From Gemmatimonadota bacterium (GTDB lineage: Bacteria > Gemmatimonadota > Gemmatimonadetes > Gemmatimonadales > Gemmatimonadaceae): a DNA stretch of 64,000 bases. A model generated the notes under the pieces. That model ran no database searches and had not been told where the DNA came from. It saw nothing but the letters and a program-made list of their open reading frames with translations. Location of the stretch: positions 682,001-746,000 of the forward strand of contig JADJAD010000004.1 in assembly GCA_016704465.1 (NCBI GenBank). The letters are read 5' to 3'. Shown in pieces: positions 53,746 through 62,939 of this stretch (the first letter of the stretch is position 1; every line of letters starts with the position of its first letter). The position numbers and the translations under genes were made by a program.

Positions 53746-54426
53746 TCACTTGACCGCGCATGAGGTATTGCATTCCATCCCCATCTCCGCGCTGACGGAC
53801 ACGGCAAACGTGGATTCCTGCTCGACCGGCAGGGGTGTCTTCAGGGCGAAGTCCCGCTTCAGCACGGCGTAGAGTGCCTCGAGGGCATGCAGGTATGCCG
53901 TGCGTCGGTCCCCCTCCGCCACCTCGATGATCGTCTTGTGGTGCTTGCGGTAGATCTCTTCCTTCTTCGCCAGCCGTCCGGGCTCGAACTCGCGAATCAT
54001 CTCGCGCAGCGCCGGGGCGAGCAGCACGTGCACCAACTCCGTGCGCAGCGCGGCATCGGCCAGCCGCGGCAGGAGTCGCAGCACGTTGGTGAGGTGGTCC
54101 CCGAGCTCCGTGCCGCAGACGATGTCGGCCTTCGCGTGCTCCCGGCTCAGGTTGGCAAGCAAGGCTCCGCGCTTGTAGTCCTCGCCGAACAGCGTGTACC
54201 CGATGTCGAGCGAGGTGATGGGCTGCACATCGAAGGTGCGCGTGTGCAGTTCCTGCAGTGCGAGCAGGTCGTCCATCGGCACGAGGGATTGAAACTCGCG
54301 CAGCGCACTCGCGGCACCTGCGTACGAGGCATCGCAGTGCGCGATGGCACGGGTCAGGTTGACCTCGAATTGCGCGTCCGGGTGGACGAAGAGGGTCGCG
54401 AGCACGTCGTAGTCGGCGAGTGTCAT
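53746..54426 (-). CDS. narJ: Nitrate reductase molybdenum-cofactor assembly chaperone
   Basis: The 226-residue product is an all-helical NarJ/TorD-type chaperone with 'LTRAIAHCDASYAGAASALR', 'YTLFGEDYKRGALLANL' and the 'HVLLAPALREM' segment. It binds the NarG N-terminus and assists Mo-cofactor insertion before NarGH docks on NarI. Its position between narH and narI is standard, with a 1-base gap to narH. Confidence 0.94.
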   Translation of the reverse strand: MTLADYDVLATLFVHPDAQFEVNLTRAIAHCDASYAGAASALREFQSLVPMDDLLALQELHTRTFDVQPITSLDIGYTLFGEDYKRGALLANLSREHAKADIVCGTELGDHLTNVLRLLPRLADAALRTELVHVLLAPALREMIREFEPGRLAKKEEIYRKHHKTIIEVAEGDRRTAYLHALEALYAVLKRDFALKTPLPVEQESTFAVSVSAEMGMECNTSCAVK

Positions 54427-54427
54427 C

Positions 54428-55978
54428 TCACATCCCTCGCTCGGCCTTCTCGCGGAACCCGAAGCCGGAGTTCCCCTTCACGTCGCCGGTGAACTCCAGC
54501 ATTTCCATCGCCTGCTCGCGATGGGCCGCCGGGATCACGAATCGATCGTTGAACTTGGCCAGCGCCGTCAGGTAGAAGATCCCCTCGGCGGCCTCCTGGG
54601 TGAGTCCGGTATCGCGCAGGGCCTGCGCCATCTTCGACTCGGGGATGTCACCCACGGTCTTCCAGCGCCGGTAGATGCGGACCGCCATCAGCTTCTTGAG
54701 CCGGTCGGAGACCGGCGCGGTATTCCCGGCACTGAACAGGCTCGCGAGGTACTTCAGCGGAAAGCGTGTCTGTTCCACCGTTCCCCATAGCTCGTCGGTG
54801 CTGGTGTCATAGAGCCAGTTGTCCGTCCAGGTCTTGGCCATCTCGTTGAGCTTCCCCTTCTGTGCGCCGTCGGTCGGCATCACCGAGGCCATCACCGGCA
54901 ACAGCGGAGGGACGTACCACAGCATCGGGAGCGTCCTGAACTCGGGATGCAGCGGCAGGGCCATGCCCCATTCCTTGATGAACTTGTACGCGGGTGAGTT
55001 CTGGGCCGCCTTGATCGTCGAGTCCGGGATGCCGTTGGCCTTGGCCGAGGCGATCACGGCGTCATCGAACGGATTCATCAGGATGTCGAGCTGGCGATCG
55101 ATGAGGTCCTTCTCGTCGGCCGACGCCACGGCCTCGATGCGATCCGCGTCGTAGAGCAGCACGCCGATGTATCGAATGCGGCCCACGCATGAATGCATGC
55201 ACGCGGGCGCGTAGCCCGCCTCCATGCGCGGGTAGCACAGGATGCACTTCTCCGACTTTCCGGTGTGCCAGTTGTAGTAGGTCTTCTTGTACGGACACGC
55301 GGTCACGCACATGCGCCAGGCGCGACACACCTTCTGGTTGATCAGGACAATGCCGTCTTCGCCCCGCTTGTAGATCGCGCCGGATGGACAGGAAGCCACG
55401 CACGCCGGATTCAGGCAGTGGTTGCAGATGCGCGGCAGGTAGAAGAACGCCATGCGTTCGAGCTGGAACATGGCTTCCTGCTCGGCCGGTGTGAGCTCCG
55501 CCAGGTTCGGATCATTGCGCGCGTAGTCGGCCGAGCCGCCGAGATCGTCGTCCCAGTTCGGCCCCATCTTCACGTCAATCGGTTCGCCCGTGATCATGGA
55601 GATGGGGCGCGCCGTTGGTTGATCGTCGCCGGGGGGCGCCTCGATCAGGTTCAGGTAGTTGTAGGTGAACGGCTCGTAGTAGTCCTCCACCGTCGGGAAA
55701 TTCGGATTGTGGAAGATGTTGAACAGGCCCTTCGACTTGCCGGCCCCCTTCAACCGGATTCGCCCCTTGGCGTCCCGGACCCAGCCGCCCTTGTAGATCT
55801 CCTGGTCCTCCCACTTGCCCGGGTAGCCGGTGCCCGGCTTGGTCTCGACGTTGTTCCACCACTGGTACTCGGCGCCCTTTCGGTCGGTCCAGATGTTCTT
55901 GCAGGCGACCGAGCACGTGTGGCAGCCGATGCACTTGTCGAGGTGAAAGACCATCGAGACTTGCGCTCTGATATCCAT
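54428..55978 (-). CDS. narH: Respiratory nitrate reductase beta subunit
   Basis: The 516-residue protein carries four cysteine groups for Fe-S clusters: 'CIGCHTCSVAC' (Cys16, 19, 22, 26), 'CNHCLNPACVASC', 'CRAWRMCVTAC' (Trp in place of the second Cys, the NarH hallmark of the 3Fe-4S cluster) and 'CILCYPRMEAG ... CMHSC'. It relays electrons from NarI hemes to NarG. The length fits the family. It lies 10 bases after narG. Confidence 0.97.
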   Translation of the reverse strand: MDIRAQVSMVFHLDKCIGCHTCSVACKNIWTDRKGAEYQWWNNVETKPGTGYPGKWEDQEIYKGGWVRDAKGRIRLKGAGKSKGLFNIFHNPNFPTVEDYYEPFTYNYLNLIEAPPGDDQPTARPISMITGEPIDVKMGPNWDDDLGGSADYARNDPNLAELTPAEQEAMFQLERMAFFYLPRICNHCLNPACVASCPSGAIYKRGEDGIVLINQKVCRAWRMCVTACPYKKTYYNWHTGKSEKCILCYPRMEAGYAPACMHSCVGRIRYIGVLLYDADRIEAVASADEKDLIDRQLDILMNPFDDAVIASAKANGIPDSTIKAAQNSPAYKFIKEWGMALPLHPEFRTLPMLWYVPPLLPVMASVMPTDGAQKGKLNEMAKTWTDNWLYDTSTDELWGTVEQTRFPLKYLASLFSAGNTAPVSDRLKKLMAVRIYRRWKTVGDIPESKMAQALRDTGLTQEAAEGIFYLTALAKFNDRFVIPAAHREQAMEMLEFTGDVKGNSGFGFREKAERGM

Positions 55979-55988
55979 GCTCCCCGTC

Positions 55989-58900
55989 CTAGAAGACTAC
56001 CGAGGTCATCTTCTTCACGATGACGTGGGTATCCCGTTGCGGCGCAATGGGACCCCAATAGTTGAAGTGATAGCTGAACTGGCCGTACCCGCCGCTCAGG
56101 TAGTTGGGCTTGAGATGAATGCGCGTGAAGCTGTTGTGCCCGCCGGCGCGCTTGTTGCCCCGCACCTGTGACTTCGGAATCCCGACTGTGCGCTCCGGCA
56201 CGTGGTACACGATGCACACACCCTTTGGAATGCGTGAACTCACGCATGCGCGCGTGCAGTACACGCCGTGGTCGTTGTAGACCTCGACCCAGTCGTTGTC
56301 GGCGATGCCCAGCGCTGCGGCATCGGCCTCGCTCAACCAGCACGGCTCGCAGCCCCGCGACAGGGTGAGCATGCGATGGTTCTCCATGTACGTGGAGTGG
56401 ATGTGCCACTTCCCGTGGGGCGTGAGGCAGTTCAGTGCCAGGGCCTCGCCATCCTTGAGCGTTTCCTTCAGGTCGCCATAGGCCGCCGGTTTCGGTGACG
56501 GCTTGTAGGTCGGCAGGTTCTCGCCGTACGCGAGATACAGCTCGTGGTCGAGATAGAAGTGCTGCCGGCCCGTGAGCGTGCGCCACGGGACGAAGCGGTC
56601 CACGTTGTAGGTGTAGGCGGCGTAGGCGCGCCCGTCATTCATCAACCCTGACCAGAGCGGCGACGTGTTGTAGCGCCGCGGCTGCGCCTGGAGCTCCTCG
56701 TAGGTGATGCGCACGTCCTCGCTGCCTGCGCCAAGGTCCGCGAGCGTCAGGCCGGTCTTCTTCTCCATGTTGCGATAGGCGCGCATGTTGAGCACGCCGT
56801 TCGTAAGCGTCGACAGGTGCAGCAGCACGTTGGCCGCCTGGGAATCCTCGCGCAGCGACGGATAGACCTTTCCGTCCACGGTCTCGGTCGGGAAGTGATT
56901 CGACGCGATCAGCTGGTCGTATTCCTGCTCGCACGTGTAGTGGTTCCCGTGCCCACCGAGTCCGTTCTTGCGCACGCCCTCGCCGAGCGTGATGAACTTG
57001 TCATACAACTTGGTATAGTCGCGCTCAACCACCGCCAGCTTGTGCATGGTCTTGCCAGGAATCGCCTCGCACTCGCCGCGGTACCAGTCCTTGATGACGG
57101 GTTGCGTGATCTCGTCGGCCGTGTCGTGTGACAGCGGGGTGGCGACCACGTCCTTGTGCACGCCGGTCAGGTGCTTCCTGGCACAGTCGCTGGTCGCCTT
57201 GGCGAGCAGCTTGAAGATGTCCCAATCCGACTTCGACTCCCACACCGGCGCCACCGCCTGCGAGAGCGGGTGGATGAACGAGTGCAGGTCGGTGCTGTTG
57301 AGGTCTGCCTTCTCGTACCAGGAGGCGGCCGGGAGCACGATGTCGGAGTAGAGCGCCGACGAGTCCATCCGGAAGTTGAGGTCCACCACCAGGTCCATCT
57401 TTCCGGTCGGCGCCACGTCGTGCCACTGCACTTCCTTGGTGTGCTCGTCCGAGTCCTTGCCGATGGCGTTGGAGTGCGTCCCGAGGTAGTGCTTCAGGGC
57501 ATACTCGTGCCCCTTCATGCTGCCCATGATTGCGTTGCCGCGCCAGATATACCAGACGCGCGGGAAGTTCTCCTCCGAATCGGGATCGCTGACCGAGTAC
57601 TTCAGTTCCTTGCCCTTGAGCTTGGCGAGCGCGTACGCGGTGATGTCGGCGTCAGTCTTCGCTCCCGCCGCCTGCGCGTCCCGCGCCAGGTCGAGCGGAT
57701 TCTGGTCAAACTGCGGGTAGTAGGGCATCCAGCCCATGCGCACGGACTGATAGATCGTATCCGCCGTGTGCTGCGCCGTCAGGTCGTTCTTCGGCACCGC
57801 GTTGTAGCGGGAAAACTGGCCATCGTAGCGATACTGGCACGTGTTCATGTAGTGCCAGAGGGGCGCCTGCTGCAGGCGGCTCGGCCCCTGCCAGTCCTTG
57901 GCGAAGGCAATCGCCGCCCAGGAATCGACGGGTGCGAGCTTCTCCTGACCCACATAGTGGTTGAGGCCCCCGCCATTCTTGCCGACGCACCCCGAGAGCA
58001 TCAGGGCCATGGCACCGGCACGGTACATCAGGTTGGCGTGGTACCAGTGGTTGATTCCCGCACCGATGATGATCATGCACTTGCCTTCGGTGGCCTCGGC
58101 AGTGCCCGCCCACTCCCGCGCAAACTGGAGCACGGTCTTGCTGTCGATCCCCGTCAGGATTTCCTGCCACGCCGGCGTATACGCCGCATCCTTGTCGGTG
58201 TAGTCCTTGGGATAGTCGCCGGCGAGCCCGCGCCCGACGCCGTACTGCGCCATGATCAAGTCGTAGACCGTGGTGACCGGGATCCGGCCCTCAGTCGTCT
58301 CGAGGTACCGCACCGGCACGTTGCGCAGCGCCGTCCGGTCCAGCCCGAACTCGGTGAACTCGGTCACGAGCGTATCGTCGCGATTGCCGAGCAGGGTCAG
58401 CATCGGATCGTACGGCGTATCGTCGATCGCGTGCTCATGCTTCATGTTCCAGGCGCCGGGCGTCTTGTCCCAGCGGTGCCCGACGCTTCCCTTCGGCACG
58501 ACCAGCTCGTTGCTCGCCTGGTCGAAGTTGAGGAACTTCCAGTCGCCGTTCTCGATGTCCTTCCATTGCGCGATCTCGTTGGCGCGCACCAGGCGACCCG
58601 GCTTGAAGTGGTCGCCGGCTTTCTCGAGTTTCACGAGGTACGGACTGTCGGTGTACTTCTTGACGTAGTCGATGAAGTACGGCGTCGCCTTCTCGTGGTG
58701 GAACTCCTTCAGGATCACATGCGAGACCGCCATCCAGAAGGCGCCATCGCTACCGGCGTGCAGCGGCACCCACTGGTCCGCGTACTTGCTGACCTGGCTA
58801 AAGTCGGGAGAGAAGACCACGGCCTTGGTGCCGTTGTGGCGCGCCTCGGCAAAGAAGTGACAGTCGGGGGTGCGCGTCATGTTCAGGCACGCACCCATGT

Positions 58901-59606
58901 CGGCGATCATCTTCGAGTTGTACCAGTCGGCGCTCTCGCACACGTCGGTCTGCTCGCCCCAGATCTCCGGGAACGCGGTCGGCAGGTCGCAGTACCAGTC
59001 GTAGAAGCTCAGGTTGACGCCGCCGAAGAGCTGGAGGAAGCGCGCGCCGGCCGCGTAGCTCAGCATCGACATCGCCGGGATCGGCGAGAAGCCGAACACG
59101 CGATCGGGTCCGTGCTTCTTGGCGGTGTAGATGTTGGCCGCCGCCATCAGCTCGAGGACCACCTCCCAGCTCGCGCGACGAAAGCCGCCCTTGCCGCGGG
59201 CCTTCTGGTACGTCGCGCGCTTCTGCGGATCCTTCTGCAGGTTTTCCCACGCCCGCACCGCGTCGCCACCGACGGCGGCTTTCTCGGCTTCGAAGGCGTC
59301 GATCAGCGCCCCGCGGATCAGCGGGTACTTGATGCGCAGTGGGCTATACAAGTACCAGGAGAAGGAGATGCCGCGTTGACAGCCGCGTGGCTCGTAGGGG
59401 GGCAGCGAATCCTCGAGCAATGGATAGTCGAGTTGCTGCGTCTCCCAGACGACGATGCCGTCCTTGACGTGGATCTGCCACGAGCAGCCACCCGTACAGT
59501 TGACCCCATGCGTGCTGCGCACGATGCGATCGTGTTGGAAGCGGTTGCGGTAGAACTCCTCCCACTGCCGCGTCTCGGGCGAAATGATGTCCTGAATCCA
59601 GCTCAT
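55989..59606 (-). CDS. narG: Respiratory nitrate reductase alpha subunit (Mo-bisMGD)
   Basis: The 1205-residue catalytic subunit shows the N-terminal 'RSTHGVNCTGGCSW' with His33, Cys37, Cys41 and Cys76 (GCQRG) as FS0 ligands; His in first position is the NarG type. The molybdopterin domains follow ('GAGINHWYHANLMYRAGAMA' and 'DLNFRMDSSALYSDIVLPAA'). It reduces nitrate to nitrite. No complete twin-arginine signal is visible at the N-terminus, so an inward-facing orientation is likely. Start at ATG 59606; 55 bases follow the cytochrome gene. Confidence 0.97.
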   Translation of the reverse strand: MSWIQDIISPETRQWEEFYRNRFQHDRIVRSTHGVNCTGGCSWQIHVKDGIVVWETQQLDYPLLEDSLPPYEPRGCQRGISFSWYLYSPLRIKYPLIRGALIDAFEAEKAAVGGDAVRAWENLQKDPQKRATYQKARGKGGFRRASWEVVLELMAAANIYTAKKHGPDRVFGFSPIPAMSMLSYAAGARFLQLFGGVNLSFYDWYCDLPTAFPEIWGEQTDVCESADWYNSKMIADMGACLNMTRTPDCHFFAEARHNGTKAVVFSPDFSQVSKYADQWVPLHAGSDGAFWMAVSHVILKEFHHEKATPYFIDYVKKYTDSPYLVKLEKAGDHFKPGRLVRANEIAQWKDIENGDWKFLNFDQASNELVVPKGSVGHRWDKTPGAWNMKHEHAIDDTPYDPMLTLLGNRDDTLVTEFTEFGLDRTALRNVPVRYLETTEGRIPVTTVYDLIMAQYGVGRGLAGDYPKDYTDKDAAYTPAWQEILTGIDSKTVLQFAREWAGTAEATEGKCMIIIGAGINHWYHANLMYRAGAMALMLSGCVGKNGGGLNHYVGQEKLAPVDSWAAIAFAKDWQGPSRLQQAPLWHYMNTCQYRYDGQFSRYNAVPKNDLTAQHTADTIYQSVRMGWMPYYPQFDQNPLDLARDAQAAGAKTDADITAYALAKLKGKELKYSVSDPDSEENFPRVWYIWRGNAIMGSMKGHEYALKHYLGTHSNAIGKDSDEHTKEVQWHDVAPTGKMDLVVDLNFRMDSSALYSDIVLPAASWYEKADLNSTDLHSFIHPLSQAVAPVWESKSDWDIFKLLAKATSDCARKHLTGVHKDVVATPLSHDTADEITQPVIKDWYRGECEAIPGKTMHKLAVVERDYTKLYDKFITLGEGVRKNGLGGHGNHYTCEQEYDQLIASNHFPTETVDGKVYPSLREDSQAANVLLHLSTLTNGVLNMRAYRNMEKKTGLTLADLGAGSEDVRITYEELQAQPRRYNTSPLWSGLMNDGRAYAAYTYNVDRFVPWRTLTGRQHFYLDHELYLAYGENLPTYKPSPKPAAYGDLKETLKDGEALALNCLTPHGKWHIHSTYMENHRMLTLSRGCEPCWLSEADAAALGIADNDWVEVYNDHGVYCTRACVSSRIPKGVCIVYHVPERTVGIPKSQVRGNKRAGGHNSFTRIHLKPNYLSGGYGQFSYHFNYWGPIAPQRDTHVIVKKMTSVVF

Positions 59607-59661
59607 GCTTCCACCTCGCTCACGGAGCGAAAGGGTCCGAAGACTGACGTCTCGCTCACGG

Positions 59662-60528
59662 TCATCGGCTGCGCACCTGACGATCGAATACCGTGCGATT
59701 TACGGGATACTTCTTGCGGCGACGCCAGGTGATCGCGTACAAGCCCAGCAACACGCCAAGCCCACCAAGCCCGCCCAGCAGCAGCTTGATGCCATCTTCG
59801 CGCGGCTGGCTGTACGTCGGCGGATGTTCGTTGGCGGCCTGCAGGTAGCCTCCGAGAGCGGCGATCTCGTCGGCCGTCAGGGGCCTGAGCTTGTAGGCCT
59901 GCTCCATCACCGGAAACGGCGGCGCACTGAGGATGGCCCGGATGCCCGGCCCTCCCAAGCGGTCGAACACCTGCGTAAGCGACGCGGCCAGGACACCGCC
60001 GCCGATCAGCGCCTCGTTCGACACGTGATGGCACGAACTACAGGAGGGACCACCGTTCGCGAGCCGACGCTTCCCCTGGAACAGCTCGTTCCCGACACGA
60101 ACCTGATCGGCGGTCGGCGCAGCATCGACAGACACGGCGGCAGAATCGGCGATGGGTCCGGCGGCGGTTGTCCAACCAGACTTGAGCAATCCGACGATCC
60201 CCTGGATCTCGGCGTCCGAGTACGGAGCGTCCGGCATCACCAGCTTGAATTCGTCGAACAGCGCGACCGCTGTGGAGTCGCCGCTCTTTACCACCGTTTG
60301 CGATGACTTGATGAAGCGTTGCAGCCACTGGTCCGAGCGACGATCCGTCACGCCGCCCAGGTCGGGACCGACGAGTCGGCCCCCCCCAACCGTGTGGCAC
60401 GCCCCACAATTCCGAGTGAAGTTCGTCTCAGCCGTCGCGCTCTGCGCGATCGCAACCTCGGTCGGCCATAGCGCCGAGGCCGCAACGAGTGCGAGGAGCG
60501 TGCGATGTACGACAAACAGCCTGCCCAC
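59662..60528 (-). CDS. Membrane-anchored diheme cytochrome c (NarC-like)
   Basis: The 288-residue product starts at GTG 60528 (GGAGG seven bases ahead). A signal peptide (to Ala28, 'AIAQ') is followed by two heme c sites, CGACH (41-45) and CSSCH (163-167), and a C-terminal helix (about 249-268) with a basic tail. Its place in front of narGHJI matches the Thermus-type narC arrangement, where a diheme cytochrome c links the quinone pool to the reductase. It is the first gene of the operon. A role as an NO-reductase-type c subunit is a less likely alternative. Confidence 0.85.
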   Translation of the reverse strand: MGRLFVVHRTLLALVAASALWPTEVAIAQSATAETNFTRNCGACHTVGGGRLVGPDLGGVTDRRSDQWLQRFIKSSQTVVKSGDSTAVALFDEFKLVMPDAPYSDAEIQGIVGLLKSGWTTAAGPIADSAAVSVDAAPTADQVRVGNELFQGKRRLANGGPSCSSCHHVSNEALIGGGVLAASLTQVFDRLGGPGIRAILSAPPFPVMEQAYKLRPLTADEIAALGGYLQAANEHPPTYSQPREDGIKLLLGGLGGLGVLLGLYAITWRRRKKYPVNRTVFDRQVRSR

Positions 60529-60895
60529 GATGCGACCTCCGCTGCTGATTCGCCCGCCCTGACAGCACCTCTGCCGGACCGATCCAGACCAACGCTATCG
60601 CCGGGTTCTTACACAGCACTTACAGGCGAGGCTGGTTCGGAAGCGGGGGGGATGCGTGCAGCTGGCGTGGTCGGGGTTGCGCGAGCAGCACGCGCGGACG
60701 CGCGCGGACCTCGCCGAGGGGTGCAGGGCGTCTGCGGGTGATTGACGAGTTCGATGTCCAGTCACTCACCTGCCGAGTCGCTGCGCTCGGGAGTCAACCA
60801 GATGCCGGGTGCCGAAGGCCACGGCCCCCGCCATACGCTCCACGATCCTGGCCGGTGAGCGCCGTCGTGGAAGTCCGCCGGGCCTCACGCAGGAA
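60529..60895 (-). other. Promoter region of the nar operon
   Basis: These 367 bases contain no gene and separate the nar operon from the DUF488 gene. The notable element is the direct repeat with -10-like hexamer listed separately (60594-60624). No FNR-type TTGAT-N4-ATCAA site was found here. Confidence 0.5.
60594..60624 (-). promoter_or_regulatory. Direct-repeat activator site abutting a -10-like hexamer, nar promoter
   Basis: On the minus strand TGTAAG occurs twice with an 11-base period (60624-60619 and 60613-60608). Eight bases after the second copy comes GATAGC (60599-60594), a -10-like hexamer, 66 bases before the cytochrome start. SARP-type activators bind direct repeats with an 11-bp period placed about 8 bp upstream of the -10. 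The operon's own regulator has exactly such a DNA-binding domain. Binding is inferred. Confidence 0.5.
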
Positions 60896-61243
60896 CTATG
60901 CGTGCTTCTCCAGAAACGTCTTGAGCGCGAGCGCTCCGCTATGCTCCGTATCGCGGGCGGCATAGACAAGTGTGACGCGTCCGCGTCGTGACCGTGCAAG
61001 CAGCGGCTTCCACCCGTCGGGATTGGCACGGAGTTCGACGAGGTAACGACGCTGGAACTCGGACCAGCGTGCGGGATCGTGCGCGAACCAGCGTCGCAGC
61101 TCCGACGTCGGGGCCACGTCCTTGACCCATTCGTCGAGTTGGAGCCGCTCCTTGGTCACCCCTCGCGGCCAGAGTCGCTCTACCAGCACCCGCCACCCGT
61201 CCGTCGACTCGGCAGGCTCGTAGGCGCGCTTCAGTCGGATCAT
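60896..61243 (-). CDS. DUF488-family protein (YeaO-like)
   Basis: The 115-residue product is a complete DUF488: 'IRLKRAYEPAESTDGWRVLV', 'LWPRGVTKERLQLDEWVKDV', 'LRRWFAHDPARWSEF' and 'VTLVYAARDTEHSGALALK'. The biochemical function of the family is unknown. It is divergent from trpS with a 49-base gap and has no partner. Confidence 0.92.
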   Translation of the reverse strand: MIRLKRAYEPAESTDGWRVLVERLWPRGVTKERLQLDEWVKDVAPTSELRRWFAHDPARWSEFQRRYLVELRANPDGWKPLLARSRRGRVTLVYAARDTEHSGALALKTFLEKHA

Positions 61244-61292
61244 GTGCGTGTCCTCGTCAGGTTGATGTCCACCCAGGACCAGGAGATTCGGG

Positions 61293-62315
61293 ATGTCCGC
61301 TCAGCACGCTCGTTTGCGCGTTTTCTCCGGTGTACAACCGACAGGGAAGCTTCACCTCGGAAACTACGTCGGAGCGCTGGACGTCTGGGTCGGCGGCCAG
61401 GACCAGCACGACAACGTCTTCTGCATTGTCGACCTGCATGCGCTCACGATCCCGGAGGCAGTGCGCCCCGACGACCTGCGCTCGAAGGTGCGGGAAGTGG
61501 CAGGGCTATATGTCGCCTGCGGCATCGACCCGGCCGCATCCGCCATCTTCGTGCAATCGCGCGTATCTGCGCACGCCGAACTGGCGTGGATACTCAACTG
61601 CGTGACGCCGCTGGGTTGGCTGGAGCGGATGACACAGTACAAGGCCAAGTCCGCGGGAACGGAACGCGTTGGCACCGGGCTGTTGGACTATCCGGTGCTG
61701 CAGGCCGCGGACATCCTGCTGTACGATACGAACCGTGTGCCGGTGGGCGAAGACCAACGACAGCACATGGAGTTGGCACGCGACATCGCCCGGCGCTTCA
61801 ACCACCTGTTTGGCGAGACGTTCGTCATCCCCGACGCGATGATTCGGCCGTCGGGCGCACGACTCATGGGGCTCGATGACCCCACGATCAAGATGAGCAA
61901 GAGCATCGGGGCGCAGCGGGCCGGGCACGCGATCGGACTCCTCGATCCACCGGATGTCATCCAACGCACCATCATGGGCGCGGTCACCGACCCGCACCGC
62001 GAGACGCGCTTCGATCACGCCGGCCTCGGCGTCCTGAACCTGCTGGTCATATACGAGGCGCTCTCCGGCGAAGCGCGTCCGGCGATCGAGGCCCGATTCG
62101 AGGGACAGGGATACGGGTACCTGAAGCGGACGCTCGCCGAGGTCGTGGTCGAGCGACTAACTCCGATCCAGAGACGTTACGCCGAGATCGTGTCGAACCT
62201 CGGCGAAATCGATCACATCTTGGAGGAGGGTGCCGAGCGGGTCCGACCGCGGGCGGAAGCGACGATGGACCGAGTGCGACGGCTCACCGGCCTCGCCGAG
62301 CGTCCATCGGCATGA
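61293..62315 (+). CDS. trpS: Tryptophanyl-tRNA synthetase
   Basis: The 340-residue enzyme has the class I HIGH-type motif 'PTGKLHLGNYVGAL' (about 15-28) and KMSKS, with 'VGEDQRQHMELARDIARRF' and 'PDAMI' typical of bacterial TrpRS. It charges tRNA-Trp in the cytoplasm. AGGAG lies eight bases before ATG 61293. The length fits the family. It is the only housekeeping marker in the window, useful for phylogeny. Confidence 0.97.
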   Translation: MSAQHARLRVFSGVQPTGKLHLGNYVGALDVWVGGQDQHDNVFCIVDLHALTIPEAVRPDDLRSKVREVAGLYVACGIDPAASAIFVQSRVSAHAELAWILNCVTPLGWLERMTQYKAKSAGTERVGTGLLDYPVLQAADILLYDTNRVPVGEDQRQHMELARDIARRFNHLFGETFVIPDAMIRPSGARLMGLDDPTIKMSKSIGAQRAGHAIGLLDPPDVIQRTIMGAVTDPHRETRFDHAGLGVLNLLVIYEALSGEARPAIEARFEGQGYGYLKRTLAEVVVERLTPIQRRYAEIVSNLGEIDHILEEGAERVRPRAEATMDRVRRLTGLAERPSA

Positions 62316-62389
62316 CGCGAACGGCCCCTCGTCACCCCACGGCCGACAGGCCAGAGCCTCCGACCGCGGGCAGCGGCCGACCGCACGCC

Positions 62390-62713
62390 TCAGCAGGGCC
62401 GGATGATCGTGGCCAACACGCAGAACTGCTCCGTGCCCGCGCGCATCCCGTGCGGCTCGCGCGGTGCGTAGACGACCACCGTGCCCGGGCCCACGTCGCT
62501 CGACCCATCGGCGCCACTGATCGTTCCCTGACCCGCGAGCACCGTCAGCAGCACGGTGCCTTCGTTGGTGTGGGTCGCCACCGCCTGCCCCGGTTCGATG
62601 CGGAAGACCACCAGCCGAACCGCTGGCGCGTCGTGCACCGTGGCCGTGGCGGGGCGGGAGGGATTGGCTGTCACGGCCCCCAGGGCGGCGCCCAGCGCGT
62701 CGATCGCGTTCAC
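62390..62713 (-). CDS. Small cupin-domain protein
   Basis: The 107-residue product starts at GTG 62713 (GTGA overlap with the upstream gene). It is a single cupin barrel: 'VFRIEPGQAVATHTNEGTVL', 'VLAGQGTISG', 'VGPGTVVVYAPREPHGM'. One or two metal-binding histidines of the first motif are visible (THTNEG) with a later 'PHG'. It may bind a metal or small ligand. It belongs to the same operator-controlled unit as the ScdA_N gene. Confidence 0.82.
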   Translation of the reverse strand: MNAIDALGAALGAVTANPSRPATATVHDAPAVRLVVFRIEPGQAVATHTNEGTVLLTVLAGQGTISGADGSSDVGPGTVVVYAPREPHGMRAGTEQFCVLATIIRPC

Positions 62714-62922
62714 TGGGCCTCCGCTGTGTCGATCGCCTGTCGCAGCCCCGCGACCAGCGCGGCCACGTCGACTCCGTCCTCGGCCGCCGCGTCGCGCACG
62801 GTGCGGTGCGCGCCGCAGCATCCGTCTACGCCGAACGCGTTGAAGACCGCCATCGTCGTCGGATACTGCACGATCAGTGCATCCACCGTCGTATCCTCGA
62901 CCTGCACGCTTGGCTCTGTCAC
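62710..62922 (-). CDS. ScdA_N/DUF542 small protein
   Basis: The 70-residue product starts at GTG 62922 behind AGGAGG. It matches the N-terminal domain of ScdA/YtfE (RIC) proteins: 'TVDALIVQYPTTMAVFNAFG' and the CCG motif in 'VDGCCGAHRTVRDAAAEDGV'. In ScdA this domain precedes a hemerythrin-like di-iron domain that repairs NO-damaged Fe-S clusters; here it stands alone, while a hemerythrin is encoded in the nar operon. The promoter carries the dyad shared with the eight-gene operon. Confidence 0.85.
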   Translation of the reverse strand: MTEPSVQVEDTTVDALIVQYPTTMAVFNAFGVDGCCGAHRTVRDAAAEDGVDVAALVAGLRQAIDTAEAQ

Positions 62923-62939
62923 CCGTCCTCCTTGGTTGG

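Noticed and set aside
57156..59732. 858-codon open frame antisense to narG
   Set aside because: Shadow frame; narG is unambiguous on the minus strand.
60529..60895. FNR/NnrR box (TTGAT-N4-ATCAA) in the nar promoter
   Set aside because: No match with correct spacing was found; only the TGTAAG direct repeat stands out.
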